Part shown: positions 1 to 8,179 of the stretch, one piece after another | How positions within the stretch are numbered: position 1 is the stretch's first letter | Layout of the letters: the number at the start of each line of letters is the position of its first letter | Assembly: GCA_963782415.1 (NCBI GenBank) | Contig: CAWAJT010000006.1 | Span: forward strand, 186,001 to 250,000 | Reading direction: 5' to 3' | Length of the DNA stretch: 64,000 nucleotides | Origin: Bog-473 sp963782415 | Lineage (GTDB): Bacteria > Actinomycetota > Acidimicrobiia > Acidimicrobiales > RAAP-2 | Notes under the pieces: generated by a model | The model's database searches: none | Seen by the model: only the letters and a program-made list of their open reading frames with translations | Told to the model about the DNA's origin: nothing | Made by a program: the position numbers and the translations under genes

Positions 1-764
1 GTGTCCACGAATCCCGCGAACGTGCCCGCCGCGTTGGAGCCGCCACCGACGCAGGCGACGACCACGTCCGGCGCACGGCCACCGAGCAGCTCGCTGCACT
101 GCTGGCGCGCTTCTTCGCCCACGACCCGCTGCAGCTGGCGCACCATGTAAGGGAACGGGTGGGGGCCCATGACCGAGCCGAGGCAGTAGTGCGTCGTGTC
201 CACCGTGGCCACCCACTCGCGCATGGCCTCGTTCACGGCGTCCTTGAGCGTCCGGCTCCCCGAGGTGACCGTCCGGACCTCCGCGCCCAGCAGCTCCATG
301 CGAAAGACATTGAGCTGTTGGCGCTGCGTGTCGACCTCACCCATGAAGACCGTGCACTCCAACCCGAAGAGCGCGGCGGCCGTGGCCGATGCCACGCCGT
401 GCTGGCCCGCTCCGGTCTCGGCGATCATGCGACGCTTGCCCATGCGCGTGGTGAGGAGCGCCTGCCCCACCACGTTGTTGAGCTTGTGCGACCCGGTGTG
501 GGCCAGGTCCTCGCGCTTGAGCAGGACGCGCACGCCGAGGCGCTCGGACAGCCGTCGGCATTCGGTGACCGGGGTGGGACGTCCGCCGTAGTGTCGCAGC
601 AGCCCGTCCAGCTCGTCCCGGAAGGTCGGGTCGGCCCAGGCGTCGTCGAACCACTTTTCGAGCTCCAGGCAGGCGGGCATCAGCGATTCCGGCACGAAAC
701 GCCCCCCGAAGTCGCCGAAGCGGCCGTCGGCACCGGGCCGGCTCATGAGGCTCTCGTCGCTCAC
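1..764 (-). CDS. trpB: Tryptophan synthase beta subunit (N-terminal part, cut by window edge)
   Basis: TrpB condenses indole with serine to make tryptophan, using PLP. The 254 residues visible carry the family N-terminus (GRFGDFGGRFVPESLMPA) and the PLP-lysine motif HTGSHKLNNV at about 463-492. The reading frame runs open off the left edge; about 150 C-terminal residues of a roughly 400-residue family are missing from the window. The GTG start at 764 is preceded by GGAGGGACGT and forms a GTGA overlap with the stop of trpF. It is the last visible gene of the his/trp operon; trpA may follow outside the window. Confidence 0.95.
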   Translation of the reverse strand, partial: MSDESLMSRPGADGRFGDFGGRFVPESLMPACLELEKWFDDAWADPTFRDELDGLLRHYGGRPTPVTECRRLSERLGVRVLLKREDLAHTGSHKLNNVVGQALLTTRMGKRRMIAETGAGQHGVASATAAALFGLECTVFMGEVDTQRQQLNVFRMELLGAEVRTVTSGSRTLKDAVNEAMREWVATVDTTHYCLGSVMGPHPFPYMVRQLQRVVGEEARQQCSELLGGRAPDVVVACVGGGSNAAGTFAGFVD

Positions 765-1444
765 ACGTCCCTCCAGTCATAGGGCTCGTCGGTCACCGGT
801 GCGTCCAGTGGGTCCCGTGATGCGGTCTCGGCGTGCGCCTGGCGCGCATTGAGGATGAAGTTGCGCAGGAGCAAGGGATCTTTGCGGCCAGGGGCCGTCT
901 CCACCCCGCTCGCCACGTCCACGCCGGCCGGCCGCAGGTGCGCCACGGCCTGCGCGACGTTGTCCGGTCCGAGCCCGCCCGAGACGATCATCCGTTTCGG
1001 ATCCGTGACCCCTTCGGCCAGGCGCCAGTCGAAGACCTGACCCGACCCGGGGTTCTCGCCGTCGACGAGGAGGTAGTCCGCGCCGAAGTCCTCGAAGCGC
1101 GCAATGGTGCGGTCGCCGGCGGGGAAGGCCTTGATCACCGTGTGCACACGGGAGCGCACCCACTTGGTCTCCTCGGCTGATTCGTGCCCGTGCATCTGGG
1201 CGGCGCCGAGGCCGGCCACACCCACGGCTTCGACGATGCGTTGGGGTGCCTCGTCGCGGAAGACGCCAACGGTCAGGACGTGCTCGGGCAGCCGCTTGGC
1301 GATGTCACCGGCCAGCTGCACCGAGACCTGCCGGGGTGACGGAGCGAAGATGAAACCGACGGCCGAAGCCCCGAGGCTCACCGCCAGCAGGGCGTCGGCC
1401 TCGGACGTGATGCCACAGATCTTGACGAGCAGGTCCTCGCTCAT
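761..1444 (-). CDS. trpF: Phosphoribosylanthranilate isomerase
   Basis: TrpF isomerises N-(5-phosphoribosyl)anthranilate to CdRP, the third step from chorismate to tryptophan. The 227-residue product has the family opening VKICGITSEADAL with the catalytic Cys, the strand ASAVGFIFAPSPRQVS, the region YLLVDGENPGSGQVFDW, and ISSGLxP-like VSGGLGPDNV near the phosphate site. Start ATG 1444 overlaps the trpC stop (ATGA); the stop overlaps the trpB start (GTGA). A dedicated TrpF is notable because many actinobacteria lack it and use the bifunctional PriA instead. Confidence 0.94.
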   Translation of the reverse strand: MSEDLLVKICGITSEADALLAVSLGASAVGFIFAPSPRQVSVQLAGDIAKRLPEHVLTVGVFRDEAPQRIVEAVGVAGLGAAQMHGHESAEETKWVRSRVHTVIKAFPAGDRTIARFEDFGADYLLVDGENPGSGQVFDWRLAEGVTDPKRMIVSGGLGPDNVAQAVAHLRPAGVDVASGVETAPGRKDPLLLRNFILNARQAHAETASRDPLDAPVTDEPYDWRDV

Positions 1445-2229
1445 CGGGTCCCGACAGAATGCCCCACCAGCTCGCGCAGCTGCGCCGGGCGGTCGCCCGC
1501 GCGCACCAGCGTCTCGCCGACGAGGATGGCGTCGTACCCAGCCTGGGCCAGGCGCCGGGCGTCGTCGGCGTTGCGGATTCCGGACTCGGCGACGGCGATC
1601 ACATCGGGTGGAATGCGGGCGGCCATGGCGCAGGCTCGTTCGTGATCGACCTGGAACGTGCGCAGATCGCGTTGGTTGACCCCGATCAGCCCGGCGCCGG
1701 CCGCCAGCCCACGGGCCAGCTCGTCCTCGTCGTGCACCTCGACCAAGGCGGCCAGGCCGAGCCGCGCGGCCAGCGACGCGCATTGGGTCAACTCGGCGTC
1801 TGACAGCGCGGCGGCGATCAGCAGCACCGCATCGGCTCCCATCAGGCGGGCGTCGGCCACGTCCGCCTCCTGCACGGTGAAGTCCTTGCGCAACACCGGC
1901 AACCCGGTGGCCTGACGGGCGGCGGTCAGATCGCCGACCGAACCGCCGAAGAACTCGACGTCGGTCAGGACCGACAGGCAGGCGGCACCGCCCGTCTCGT
2001 AGTCCTTGGCGAGCAGATCCGGCTGCAGGCCCGGATCGAGGTCGCCCTTGGAGGGAGAGCGCCGCTTGACCTCGGCGATGCACGAGAGGCCCTCCGCGCG
2101 CAGGGCGGCCGTGAAATCCCGGGGCGGTGGCATCCCGGCCGCCTGGTCGACCAGGTCCCGCAGGGCGCGGCGGTCAGCCTCGGCGCGGGCCCGATGCGCA
2201 GTGAGGATGTCCGCCAGGTAGGTGGGCAT
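1441..2229 (-). CDS. trpC: Indole-3-glycerol-phosphate synthase
   Basis: TrpC closes the indole ring, converting CdRP to indole-3-glycerol phosphate. The 262-residue product shows the TIM-barrel signatures CIAEVKRRSPSKGDL (catalytic Lys/Glu region), PVLRKDFTV, DAVLLIAAAL, LVEVHDEDEL, IGVNQRDLRTF and VAESGIRNADDA in the expected order. I chose ATG 2229 (MPTYLADIL), matching the usual N-terminus; an in-frame upstream extension to 2295 looks non-coding. It follows a small ORF in the same direction and is coupled to trpF by a four-base overlap. Confidence 0.95.
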   Translation of the reverse strand: MPTYLADILTAHRARAEADRRALRDLVDQAAGMPPPRDFTAALRAEGLSCIAEVKRRSPSKGDLDPGLQPDLLAKDYETGGAACLSVLTDVEFFGGSVGDLTAARQATGLPVLRKDFTVQEADVADARLMGADAVLLIAAALSDAELTQCASLAARLGLAALVEVHDEDELARGLAAGAGLIGVNQRDLRTFQVDHERACAMAARIPPDVIAVAESGIRNADDARRLAQAGYDAILVGETLVRAGDRPAQLRELVGHSVGTR

Positions 2230-2339
2230 GACGCTCAAGCGTAGCGGCGCGCCCTTTCGCTCCCGGCCCACTCCCCCGTTCCGTGCCTGGTGCACGGGCG
2301 ACGGGTCAGTCCCGGGTGTGGCGGACGACCTGTCGGCCC

Positions 2340-2534
2340 TCAGCCGGGCCGGGCGTACGGCGAAGTCACGTCGCCGCCGTCCCGTGCGATGGCGACGCAG
2401 TCACCGTCGCGGAAGATCCACCCCACCTCACGCCACGGGTTGAGATCCGGCAACGCATCCGTGCGCGCACCGGTCTGCGCGGGATCGCCGGTCGCCGCGC
2501 CCTTGTCGTCGTGGCCACCCGGCGCCTTCCCCAT
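2340..2534 (-). CDS. Small hypothetical protein in the trp cluster
   Basis: This 64-residue ORF lies between ygfZ and trpC, in the operon direction. I do not recognise a family. Its N-terminal half is Gly/Ala/Asp rich and the C-terminal half (DLNPWREVGWIFRDGDCVA...) looks like folded protein with three aromatic residues. Third codon positions are almost all G or C, as in neighbouring genes, which argues for coding. A GGGAGGT sequence lies 13 bases before the ATG, a slightly long spacing. No membrane segment or signal peptide is visible. Without it the gap between ygfZ and trpC would be about 410 bases. Confidence 0.5.
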   Translation of the reverse strand: MGKAPGGHDDKGAATGDPAQTGARTDALPDLNPWREVGWIFRDGDCVAIARDGGDVTSPYARPG

Positions 2535-2640
2535 GTCCGAAGGGTGGACCTCCCGGGTCTCAGCTGCGGTGGGCGTCCGGTTGCAATCCCGGTGCCAGGA
2601 CCCGACTCAGGACGGCTCAGGAGCGGACGCTCGGGCCGGA

Positions 2641-3639
2641 TCAGCCGGCCCCGGCGTTGCTCGCCCCGTTGAGCGGCAACGGCGCGGCCCGAGCGGGCCG
2701 CGAGCCGCCGACCCCGTCGCCCGAACGGAGGCGCACCGGACCGGGTGCCTCGACAGAGCGGTGCAGGTAGCCGAGAGCGACCCAGGACTCGCACTCCGGG
2801 CTCCAGGCGGCGGAGGTGATGGTGCCCACCACCTTGTCGCCGGCGGCACCGTCGTCCGCCGGCGCGTCCCCTGCGTGCACGGTCATGCCTCGGGTGACCG
2901 GCGTGTCGTCACCAACGGGCGCCACCACGCCGACGAGGCGGCGCGCCACGTTCGAGCCGCGGGCATCGAGCCGGGCCACCAACTCCTGGCCGGTGTAGCA
3001 CCCCTTGGTGAAGCTCACTGTGCGCGCCACCAGACCGGCCTCTGCGGCGATCGTCTTCGACGTGAGCTCCGTTCCCATGGCCGGGACGCCCGACACGATC
3101 CGGCACGCCTCCACCGCGTCGGCGCTGCAGGCCGTCACCCCGTCCGGGAGATCGGCGCCGTCGGGACCGAGGACGACGTCGGCCGGGCCCAACAGGTCGA
3201 CACCGGTCCAGCCGTTCCAGTCGAACGGCAGCGCAAGCACGCCGCGTTCGGCCAACACGGTCAACAGTCCGGCCGCCCTCACGGTCACGCCCGCCCCCCG
3301 CAGGGACAGGACGCGCCAGGCGAGCGGCTCCAGCTCGACCTTCGAGCGCAGCAGGAAACGGCGCAACCGGGCGGCAACGACGTCGCCGTAACCCTGGTCG
3401 ACATCGAGCACGAATCCCTGTCCGTCGGTGCGGGTCAGGCGGACCAGCGCGGACAGCTTGCCGTCGGGCTCGAGCAGCAACGCATCCGCCGCTGCGCCGA
3501 CGGCCAGCGCCAGCACATCTTGGCTCAGCTGCCCCTGCAGGTAGGTCTCCGCATCCGGGCCGCGGACCGCCAGCACGTCGCGGCCGCTCCGGAAGGCGCC
3601 CGCTCCGGAGCGCAGTGCTCGTGTCTCGTCGTCGATCAC
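2641..3639 (-). CDS. ygfZ: YgfZ/GcvT-family folate-binding protein
   Basis: Relative of the glycine-cleavage T protein; YgfZ binds tetrahydrofolate and supports iron-sulfur enzyme and tRNA modification in other bacteria. The 332-residue product contains the hallmark KGCYTGQELVARLDARG, a variant of the family motif K-G-C-Y-x-G-Q-E with its conserved Cys, at about two thirds of its length. The N-terminal part has the GcvT-like segment VRGPDAETYLQGQLSQDV. The GTG start at 3639 overlaps the trpE stop (GTGA). Its place in a tryptophan operon has no obvious metabolic reason. Confidence 0.85.
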   Translation of the reverse strand: MIDDETRALRSGAGAFRSGRDVLAVRGPDAETYLQGQLSQDVLALAVGAAADALLLEPDGKLSALVRLTRTDGQGFVLDVDQGYGDVVAARLRRFLLRSKVELEPLAWRVLSLRGAGVTVRAAGLLTVLAERGVLALPFDWNGWTGVDLLGPADVVLGPDGADLPDGVTACSADAVEACRIVSGVPAMGTELTSKTIAAEAGLVARTVSFTKGCYTGQELVARLDARGSNVARRLVGVVAPVGDDTPVTRGMTVHAGDAPADDGAAGDKVVGTITSAAWSPECESWVALGYLHRSVEAPGPVRLRSGDGVGGSRPARAAPLPLNGASNAGAG

Positions 3640-5237
3640 GTCGGCGGCGCGGCCGGGCGCCCGCGCCCCGCGGCTGCGCTCATGTGGCGCGCCGCCGTCA
3701 CCGCCACCAGCAGCGCGCCCGCCTTGTGGGCGCATTCCTCGTCCTCGCTCTGGGGATCGCTGTCCGCCACAATGCCGGCGCCGGCTTGCACGCTTGCTCG
3801 TCCGTTCGGCGTCACCACCATGGTGCGGATGGCGATGGCCGTGTCGAGGTTCCCGGAAAAATCGATGTATCCGACGACCCCGCCGTAAATGCCGCGTTTG
3901 GTCGGTTCGAGCTCGTCGATGATCTCCATGGCCCGCACCTTCGGCGCACCCGACAGCGTCCCGGCCGGGAGCGTGGCCCGCAGCACGTCGATCGGTCCCT
4001 TGCCCTCGGCGAGCTCGCCCGACACCTGCGACGTGATGTGCATGATGTGGCTGTACCGCTCAATCGTCAGGAGCTCGTCCACCTTCTCCGTCCCGAAACG
4101 GACGACCCGCCCCACATCGTTGCGTGCCAGGTCCACCAGCATGATGTGCTCGGCCAACTCCTTGGGGTCCTCGGCCAGCTCGCCCTCCAGAAGGCGATCG
4201 TGCTGCTCGTTCTCCCCCCGGGGGCGGGACCCCGCGATGGGGCGCGAAATGACCGTGCCCTCTCGCAGCCGGACCATCGGCTCCGGCGACGCACCCACCA
4301 CGGTGACCTCCGGGAAGCGCAAGAAGTACATGTACGGGCTGGGGTTGAGCAGGCGGAGCGCCCGGTAGACGTCGTAGGGATCGGCCTCGAGTGCCAGGTC
4401 GAAACGCTGCGACAGCACGACCTGGAAGATGTCGCCGGCGCGGATGTACTCCTTGGCGGCCCCGATGGACGCCTTGTACGCCTCGGAGGAGACCGTCCGA
4501 GTCGCCTCGGCCTTGGCCAGTCCCGCCGGGGGCGCCGGCACCATCGGGCGCGGGTCGGACCCGTCGGCCGGCCGGGCGCAGTCCGCCGCCAGCTCGACCA
4601 GACGGGCACAGGCTGCGTCGTACGCCGCGGTGACGGCAGCGTCGTCGACCGCGCCTTGGGGTGCCTCGGGCACGACGACGTTGTCGACGAGCACAATGCG
4701 CTGGCGCCAGTGGTCGAAGGCGCAGAACTGGCCAATGACGACCAACGCGGCGTCGGGGTGGCCGAGGTCGTCGTGGGGCACGTCGGGGAGCCGCTCGACC
4801 TCGCGCACCACGTCGTAGCCGAGATACCCGACCAGCCCTCCGTGCAGCGGGGGCAGTCCGGTCAGGGACGGCGAGCGGAAGCGCGTCACCATGGATTCGA
4901 CCGCGGCGAGGATCCCGTCCTCGGAGCTGTCGAGGCCCAGCGGGCCGCTGGCCTCCACCTTGGCGCCGCGCGCCGTCAGCGTCGCCAGCGGCCGCCGGCC
5001 CACGAACGAGTAGCGCCCCCAGCGTTCACCACCCTCGACCGACTCGAAGAGGAAGCCGTCGTCATCCCCCACGACGTTGGCGAAGCACGTGACCGGTGTC
5101 AGGGTGTCGGCGACCACCTCGCACCAGACCGGCACGATCCTGTGCTCCTTGGCCAGTGCGGCGAACTCGCCCGGGTCGGGGCGAAAACCCAGTGCGCCCG
5201 CCGGCGGCTCAATGCCCGGACCGGTCCCCGGCGTCAC
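3636..5237 (-). CDS. trpE: Anthranilate synthase component I
   Basis: TrpE converts chorismate to anthranilate with ammonia from a glutamine amidotransferase partner (TrpG), not seen in this window. The 533-residue product has an N-terminal feedback segment (FLFESVEGGERWGRYSFVG, comparable to the LLES motif), then the chorismate-binding domain: IFQVVLSQRF, NPSPYMYFLRF, RPIAGSRPRG, LVDLARNDVGRV and TLSGAPKVRAMEIIDELEP. Start GTG 5237 overlaps the hisI stop (GTGA). The hisI/trpE adjacency fits actinobacterial gene order. Confidence 0.96.
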   Translation of the reverse strand: MTPGTGPGIEPPAGALGFRPDPGEFAALAKEHRIVPVWCEVVADTLTPVTCFANVVGDDDGFLFESVEGGERWGRYSFVGRRPLATLTARGAKVEASGPLGLDSSEDGILAAVESMVTRFRSPSLTGLPPLHGGLVGYLGYDVVREVERLPDVPHDDLGHPDAALVVIGQFCAFDHWRQRIVLVDNVVVPEAPQGAVDDAAVTAAYDAACARLVELAADCARPADGSDPRPMVPAPPAGLAKAEATRTVSSEAYKASIGAAKEYIRAGDIFQVVLSQRFDLALEADPYDVYRALRLLNPSPYMYFLRFPEVTVVGASPEPMVRLREGTVISRPIAGSRPRGENEQHDRLLEGELAEDPKELAEHIMLVDLARNDVGRVVRFGTEKVDELLTIERYSHIMHITSQVSGELAEGKGPIDVLRATLPAGTLSGAPKVRAMEIIDELEPTKRGIYGGVVGYIDFSGNLDTAIAIRTMVVTPNGRASVQAGAGIVADSDPQSEDEECAHKAGALLVAVTAARHMSAAAGRGRPAAPPT

Positions 5238-5620
5238 GGCGCGGGGACCCCCGCACCGCGGCCGATGATCCGGTAGAAGCAGGTGCGCTCGCCGGTGTGG
5301 CACGCGCCGCGCCCGTGCTGGTCCACCACGACGACGAGGGCGTCGCCGTCACAGTCGACGCGCACTTCCCGCACGTACTGGCGGTCACCCGACGTCTCGC
5401 CCTTTTGCCAGTACTCCTGGCGGCTCCGGCTGTAGAACCAGGTCCGCCCCGTCTCGAGCGTGCGGCGAAGCGCCTCGGAGTCCATGTACGCCACGGTCAG
5501 GACCGTGCCGTCGGCCGCGTCCTGCACGACGGCTGGTACGAGACCACCGTCCTTGTCGAAGTCCACGAAGCGCGCCAGCTCCTCGTCGAAGTTCAGCGGG
5601 ATGCCCGCGGGCGCGCTCAC
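5234..5620 (-). CDS. hisI: Phosphoribosyl-AMP cyclohydrolase
   Basis: HisI opens the purine ring of phosphoribosyl-AMP, the third step of histidine synthesis, using zinc. The 128-residue product is the cyclohydrolase domain alone, with no fused pyrophosphohydrolase. Recognisable blocks are GLVPAVVQDAADGTVLTVAYMD, TGRTWFYSRSRQEYWQKGETSG and the metal-binding end (VDCDGDALVVVVDQ then GACHTG). The GTG start overlaps the stop of the GroES-like gene and its own stop overlaps trpE, so three genes are joined by GTGA overlaps. Confidence 0.96.
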   Translation of the reverse strand: MSAPAGIPLNFDEELARFVDFDKDGGLVPAVVQDAADGTVLTVAYMDSEALRRTLETGRTWFYSRSRQEYWQKGETSGDRQYVREVRVDCDGDALVVVVDQHGRGACHTGERTCFYRIIGRGAGVPAP

Positions 5621-6039
5621 AGGTAGAGCCCGGTGCCGCTGTCGTTGCGCGGCGAGGCGATGGCATGGATGTCGCGCTCGCGCAAAATGACGTACTCCTC
5701 GCCGTGCACCTCGACCTCGAAGCGGTCCTCGGGGTTGAAGAGCACGGTGTCGCCGACCTTGACCGTCCGCACGTGCGGCCCGACCGCCACTGTCTCGGCC
5801 CATGTCAAACGCCGGCTGATCTGGGCGGTGGCCGGGATCAGGATGCCCGCCCGCGAACGTCGCTCCCCGTCGGTCTGGGAGATCTGCACCATCACCCGGT
5901 CGAAGAGGACCGTGATCGGCTGCTTGTCCTCTTTCACCTCGGGCTTCTTTGTCTCGCGCGGCTCAACCCGTCCTTCATCGTCGACGTGGGCACCCTCGCA
6001 CGGTACCGCACGAACGCGCCCTCCCAGGTCAGGCTGCAC
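5617..6039 (-). CDS. GroES-like (Cpn10-fold) protein inside the his operon
   Basis: The 140-residue product carries a Cpn10-like domain from about residue 42: ITVLFDRVMVQISQ, RSRAGILIPATAQ, AETVAVGPHVRTVKVGDTVLF, EEYVILRERDIHAI. This matches the order of GroES elements (LHDRV, GGIVLP, G-x-V-x-A-V-G, V-K-V-G-D-x-V-x-F, Y-x-I/x-E-x-D-I-x-A). It is longer than GroES (about 97 residues), with a charged N-terminal tail and a C-terminal extension. No groEL is nearby, so it is probably a paralogue rather than the main co-chaperonin. The start is GTG 6039, three bases after hisF; an internal GTG at 5937 is an alternative. Confidence 0.75.
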   Translation of the reverse strand: MQPDLGGRVRAVPCEGAHVDDEGRVEPRETKKPEVKEDKQPITVLFDRVMVQISQTDGERRSRAGILIPATAQISRRLTWAETVAVGPHVRTVKVGDTVLFNPEDRFEVEVHGEEYVILRERDIHAIASPRNDSGTGLYL

Positions 6040-6042
6040 GAT

Positions 6043-6810
6043 TCAAGCCGGGCGGACGGTGACTCCTCGGGCCGCCATGTAGGCCTTGGCCTCGCCGATG
6101 GTGAACTCGCGCCGGTGGAAGATGGAGGCGGCCAGGACGGCGTCGGCCCCCCCCACCACGGCTCCGTCGACGAGATGCTGCAGCCGGCCCACGCCCCCGG
6201 AGGCCACGACCGGAACGTCCACCGCCTCGACGACCGCCCGGATCAGCGCCAGGTCGAACCCGTCGCGCGTGCCGTCGCGATCCATGGAGGTGAGGAGGAT
6301 CTCGCCCGCACCGTTCGTTGCGCACTCGACGGCCCACGCCACCGCATCTCGTCCCGCCGGGGTCCGCCCGCCGTGGGTGTGCACCTCCCAGCCGCTCGCA
6401 CCTCCGGTGCGCGTCCGGGCGTCGATCGCCACCACGGCGCACTGGGCGCCGAACTCGTCCGCGATGTCGCGCACCAGCTGCGGCCGTTCCACCGCCGCGG
6501 TGTTCACCGCGACCTTGTCCGCGCCGGCCCGGAGGAGGCGGCGTGCATCCTCCGCCGCCCGGACACCACCACCCACCGTGAGCGGGATGAAGACCTGTTC
6601 GGCGGTGCGGGCCACGACCGCGACCATCGTGTCGCGGCCGTCGGACGAGGCGGTGATGTCGAGGAACGTGACCTCGTCCGCGCCCTCGGCGTCGTAGCGC
6701 GCCGCAAGCTCGACGGGATCACCCTCGTCGGTCAGGTCCACGAACTGCACGCCCTTGACGACGCGGCCACCGGTGACGTCGAGGCAGGGGATCAGGCGGA
6801 TGCTGCGCAC
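6043..6810 (-). CDS. hisF: Imidazole glycerol phosphate synthase, cyclase subunit
   Basis: HisF works with HisH to make imidazole glycerol phosphate and AICAR from PRFAR. The 255-residue TIM barrel contains both catalytic aspartates, in CLDVTGGRVVKG near the N-terminus and AIDARTRTGG in the middle, plus phosphate-binding PLTVGGGV and PVVASGGVG. The GTG start at 6810 lies inside the end of hisA (19-base overlap in another frame). It is followed closely by the GroES-like gene. Confidence 0.97.
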   Translation of the reverse strand: MRSIRLIPCLDVTGGRVVKGVQFVDLTDEGDPVELAARYDAEGADEVTFLDITASSDGRDTMVAVVARTAEQVFIPLTVGGGVRAAEDARRLLRAGADKVAVNTAAVERPQLVRDIADEFGAQCAVVAIDARTRTGGASGWEVHTHGGRTPAGRDAVAWAVECATNGAGEILLTSMDRDGTRDGFDLALIRAVVEAVDVPVVASGGVGRLQHLVDGAVVGGADAVLAASIFHRREFTIGEAKAYMAARGVTVRPA

Positions 6811-7550
6811 GCGGCGACGCCCTCCTCCACGCTCAACCGGCCCTCGACGATCGCCTTGCCCACGATGGCCCCGGCCAGCCCCCGGCCGCGGGCCGCCAGG
6901 CCGGCCAGGGTCCTCAGGTCTCCGACGTCGGAGACGCCTCCCGAGGCCACGACGGGCAGCGCCGTGGCCTCCAGCAGCGCCTGCAGGCCGGCGAGGTCGG
7001 GACCCTCGAGCATGCCGTCGTGGGCGACCGACGTGGCGACGACCGCCCCGATGGGCTCGTGTTCCCAAAGCTCGAGCAGCTCCGTGACCCCGCGCCCCGA
7101 TCCGGCGAGCCATCCCTGGGCCTGGGCCTCCGCCACCCCGTCCGCGCCGACCCGGTAGTCGAGCCCGACGGCCACCCGATGGGGCCAACGGCGGGCGCAC
7201 CGGCCCGCCATGGCCGGTTCCTCGAGCGCGGCGGTCCCGAGGACGACGCGGGCCACCCCGGAGTCGAGCACCACGTCGGCGTCGTCGTCGGACCGGATGC
7301 CGCCGCCGAACTCGACGCTGACCCCCGCCGCGGCGGCCAGCTGCACAATCTCGGCCAGCACGGCGCGCTCGTGCGGCACGCCCGTGCGGGCCGCGTCGAG
7401 ATCGACGACGTGGATCCAGCGCGCGCCGCCCGCGATGTAGCTGGCGGCCAGGGCCGCCGGGTCGCCGTAGCGCTCCTCGCGTCCGAAGTCGCCCTGCGTG
7501 AGCCGGACCGCGCTCCCGGCGCGCAGGTCGATGGCGGGCAGGAGGTCCAT
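6792..7550 (-). CDS. hisA: ProFAR isomerase
   Basis: HisA isomerises ProFAR to PRFAR in histidine synthesis. The 252-residue product has the expected LLPAIDLRAGSAVRL opening with the catalytic Asp, VEFGGGIRS, VGLDYRVG (second Asp region) and PVVASGGVSD. ATG 7550 shares its A with the TGA of hisH (TGATG). Many actinobacteria use this protein as PriA, also doing the TrpF reaction; here a separate trpF exists about 5.3 kb downstream, so a HisA-only role is plausible but not proved by sequence. Confidence 0.94.
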   Translation of the reverse strand: MDLLPAIDLRAGSAVRLTQGDFGREERYGDPAALAASYIAGGARWIHVVDLDAARTGVPHERAVLAEIVQLAAAAGVSVEFGGGIRSDDDADVVLDSGVARVVLGTAALEEPAMAGRCARRWPHRVAVGLDYRVGADGVAEAQAQGWLAGSGRGVTELLELWEHEPIGAVVATSVAHDGMLEGPDLAGLQALLEATALPVVASGGVSDVGDLRTLAGLAARGRGLAGAIVGKAIVEGRLSVEEGVAACAASA

Positions 7551-8179
7551 CAACCCGCTACCCGGGCGGTCTCGACGAAGTTGGCCAGGAGGGCCAACCC
7601 GGTTCCGCCCGACTTCTCGGGATGGAATTGGGCGCCCCAGAGCGCGCCGCGAGCGGCCAGGGCCGCCACCTCACCGCCGTAGTCGCAGACGGCCACGGTC
7701 TCGTCGCCGACCGGCGGTGCGAACGAGTGCACGAAGTAGACCCAGGGTCGCTCGCCCAGGCCACGCAGCGGGGCGGGTTCGTCGTGGCCGCGCACGTCGA
7801 GTCGGTTCCACTGCATCTGTGGGTGCTTGACCCCCGCCGGCAGGGCCGCCACGGTGCCGGGGAAGATCCCGAGCCCGGGCACACCCGGGCTCTCGACCGA
7901 AGCTTCGTAGAGCAGCTGGAACCCGACGCACACGCCGAAGAAGGGCGTGCCGTCGGTCGCGGCGGCGCGCGCCGCGTCCTCCAGCCCGCTCGCGGACAAG
8001 GCCCGCGCGCACGCACCGAAAGCACCGACGCCCGGGAGGACGACGGCATCGGCCGCGGCAACGCTGGCGGGGTCGTCGACGAGGCGCGCCGCGGCGCCGA
8101 CATGCTGCAGCGCCTTCTCGGCCGAGCGCAGATTGCCGATGCCGTAGTCGAGGACGGCAATGCGCGGTCCTCTGGTCAC
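7550..8179 (-). CDS. hisH: Imidazole glycerol phosphate synthase, glutamine amidotransferase subunit
   Basis: HisH hydrolyses glutamine and channels ammonia to HisF. The 209-residue class I amidotransferase starts IAVLDYGIGNLRSAEKAL, has the nucleophile Cys in FFGVCVGFQLLYE and the His/Glu pair in GAQFHPEKSG. Start GTG 8179 overlaps the hisB stop (GTGA). Confidence 0.97.
   Translation of the reverse strand: MTRGPRIAVLDYGIGNLRSAEKALQHVGAAARLVDDPASVAAADAVVLPGVGAFGACARALSASGLEDAARAAATDGTPFFGVCVGFQLLYEASVESPGVPGLGIFPGTVAALPAGVKHPQMQWNRLDVRGHDEPAPLRGLGERPWVYFVHSFAPPVGDETVAVCDYGGEVAALAARGALWGAQFHPEKSGGTGLALLANFVETARVAG

Noticed and set aside
2290..3888. Long plus-strand open frame opposite ygfZ and trpE
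   Set aside because: Shadow frame created by high third-position GC; the minus strand encodes recognisable proteins.
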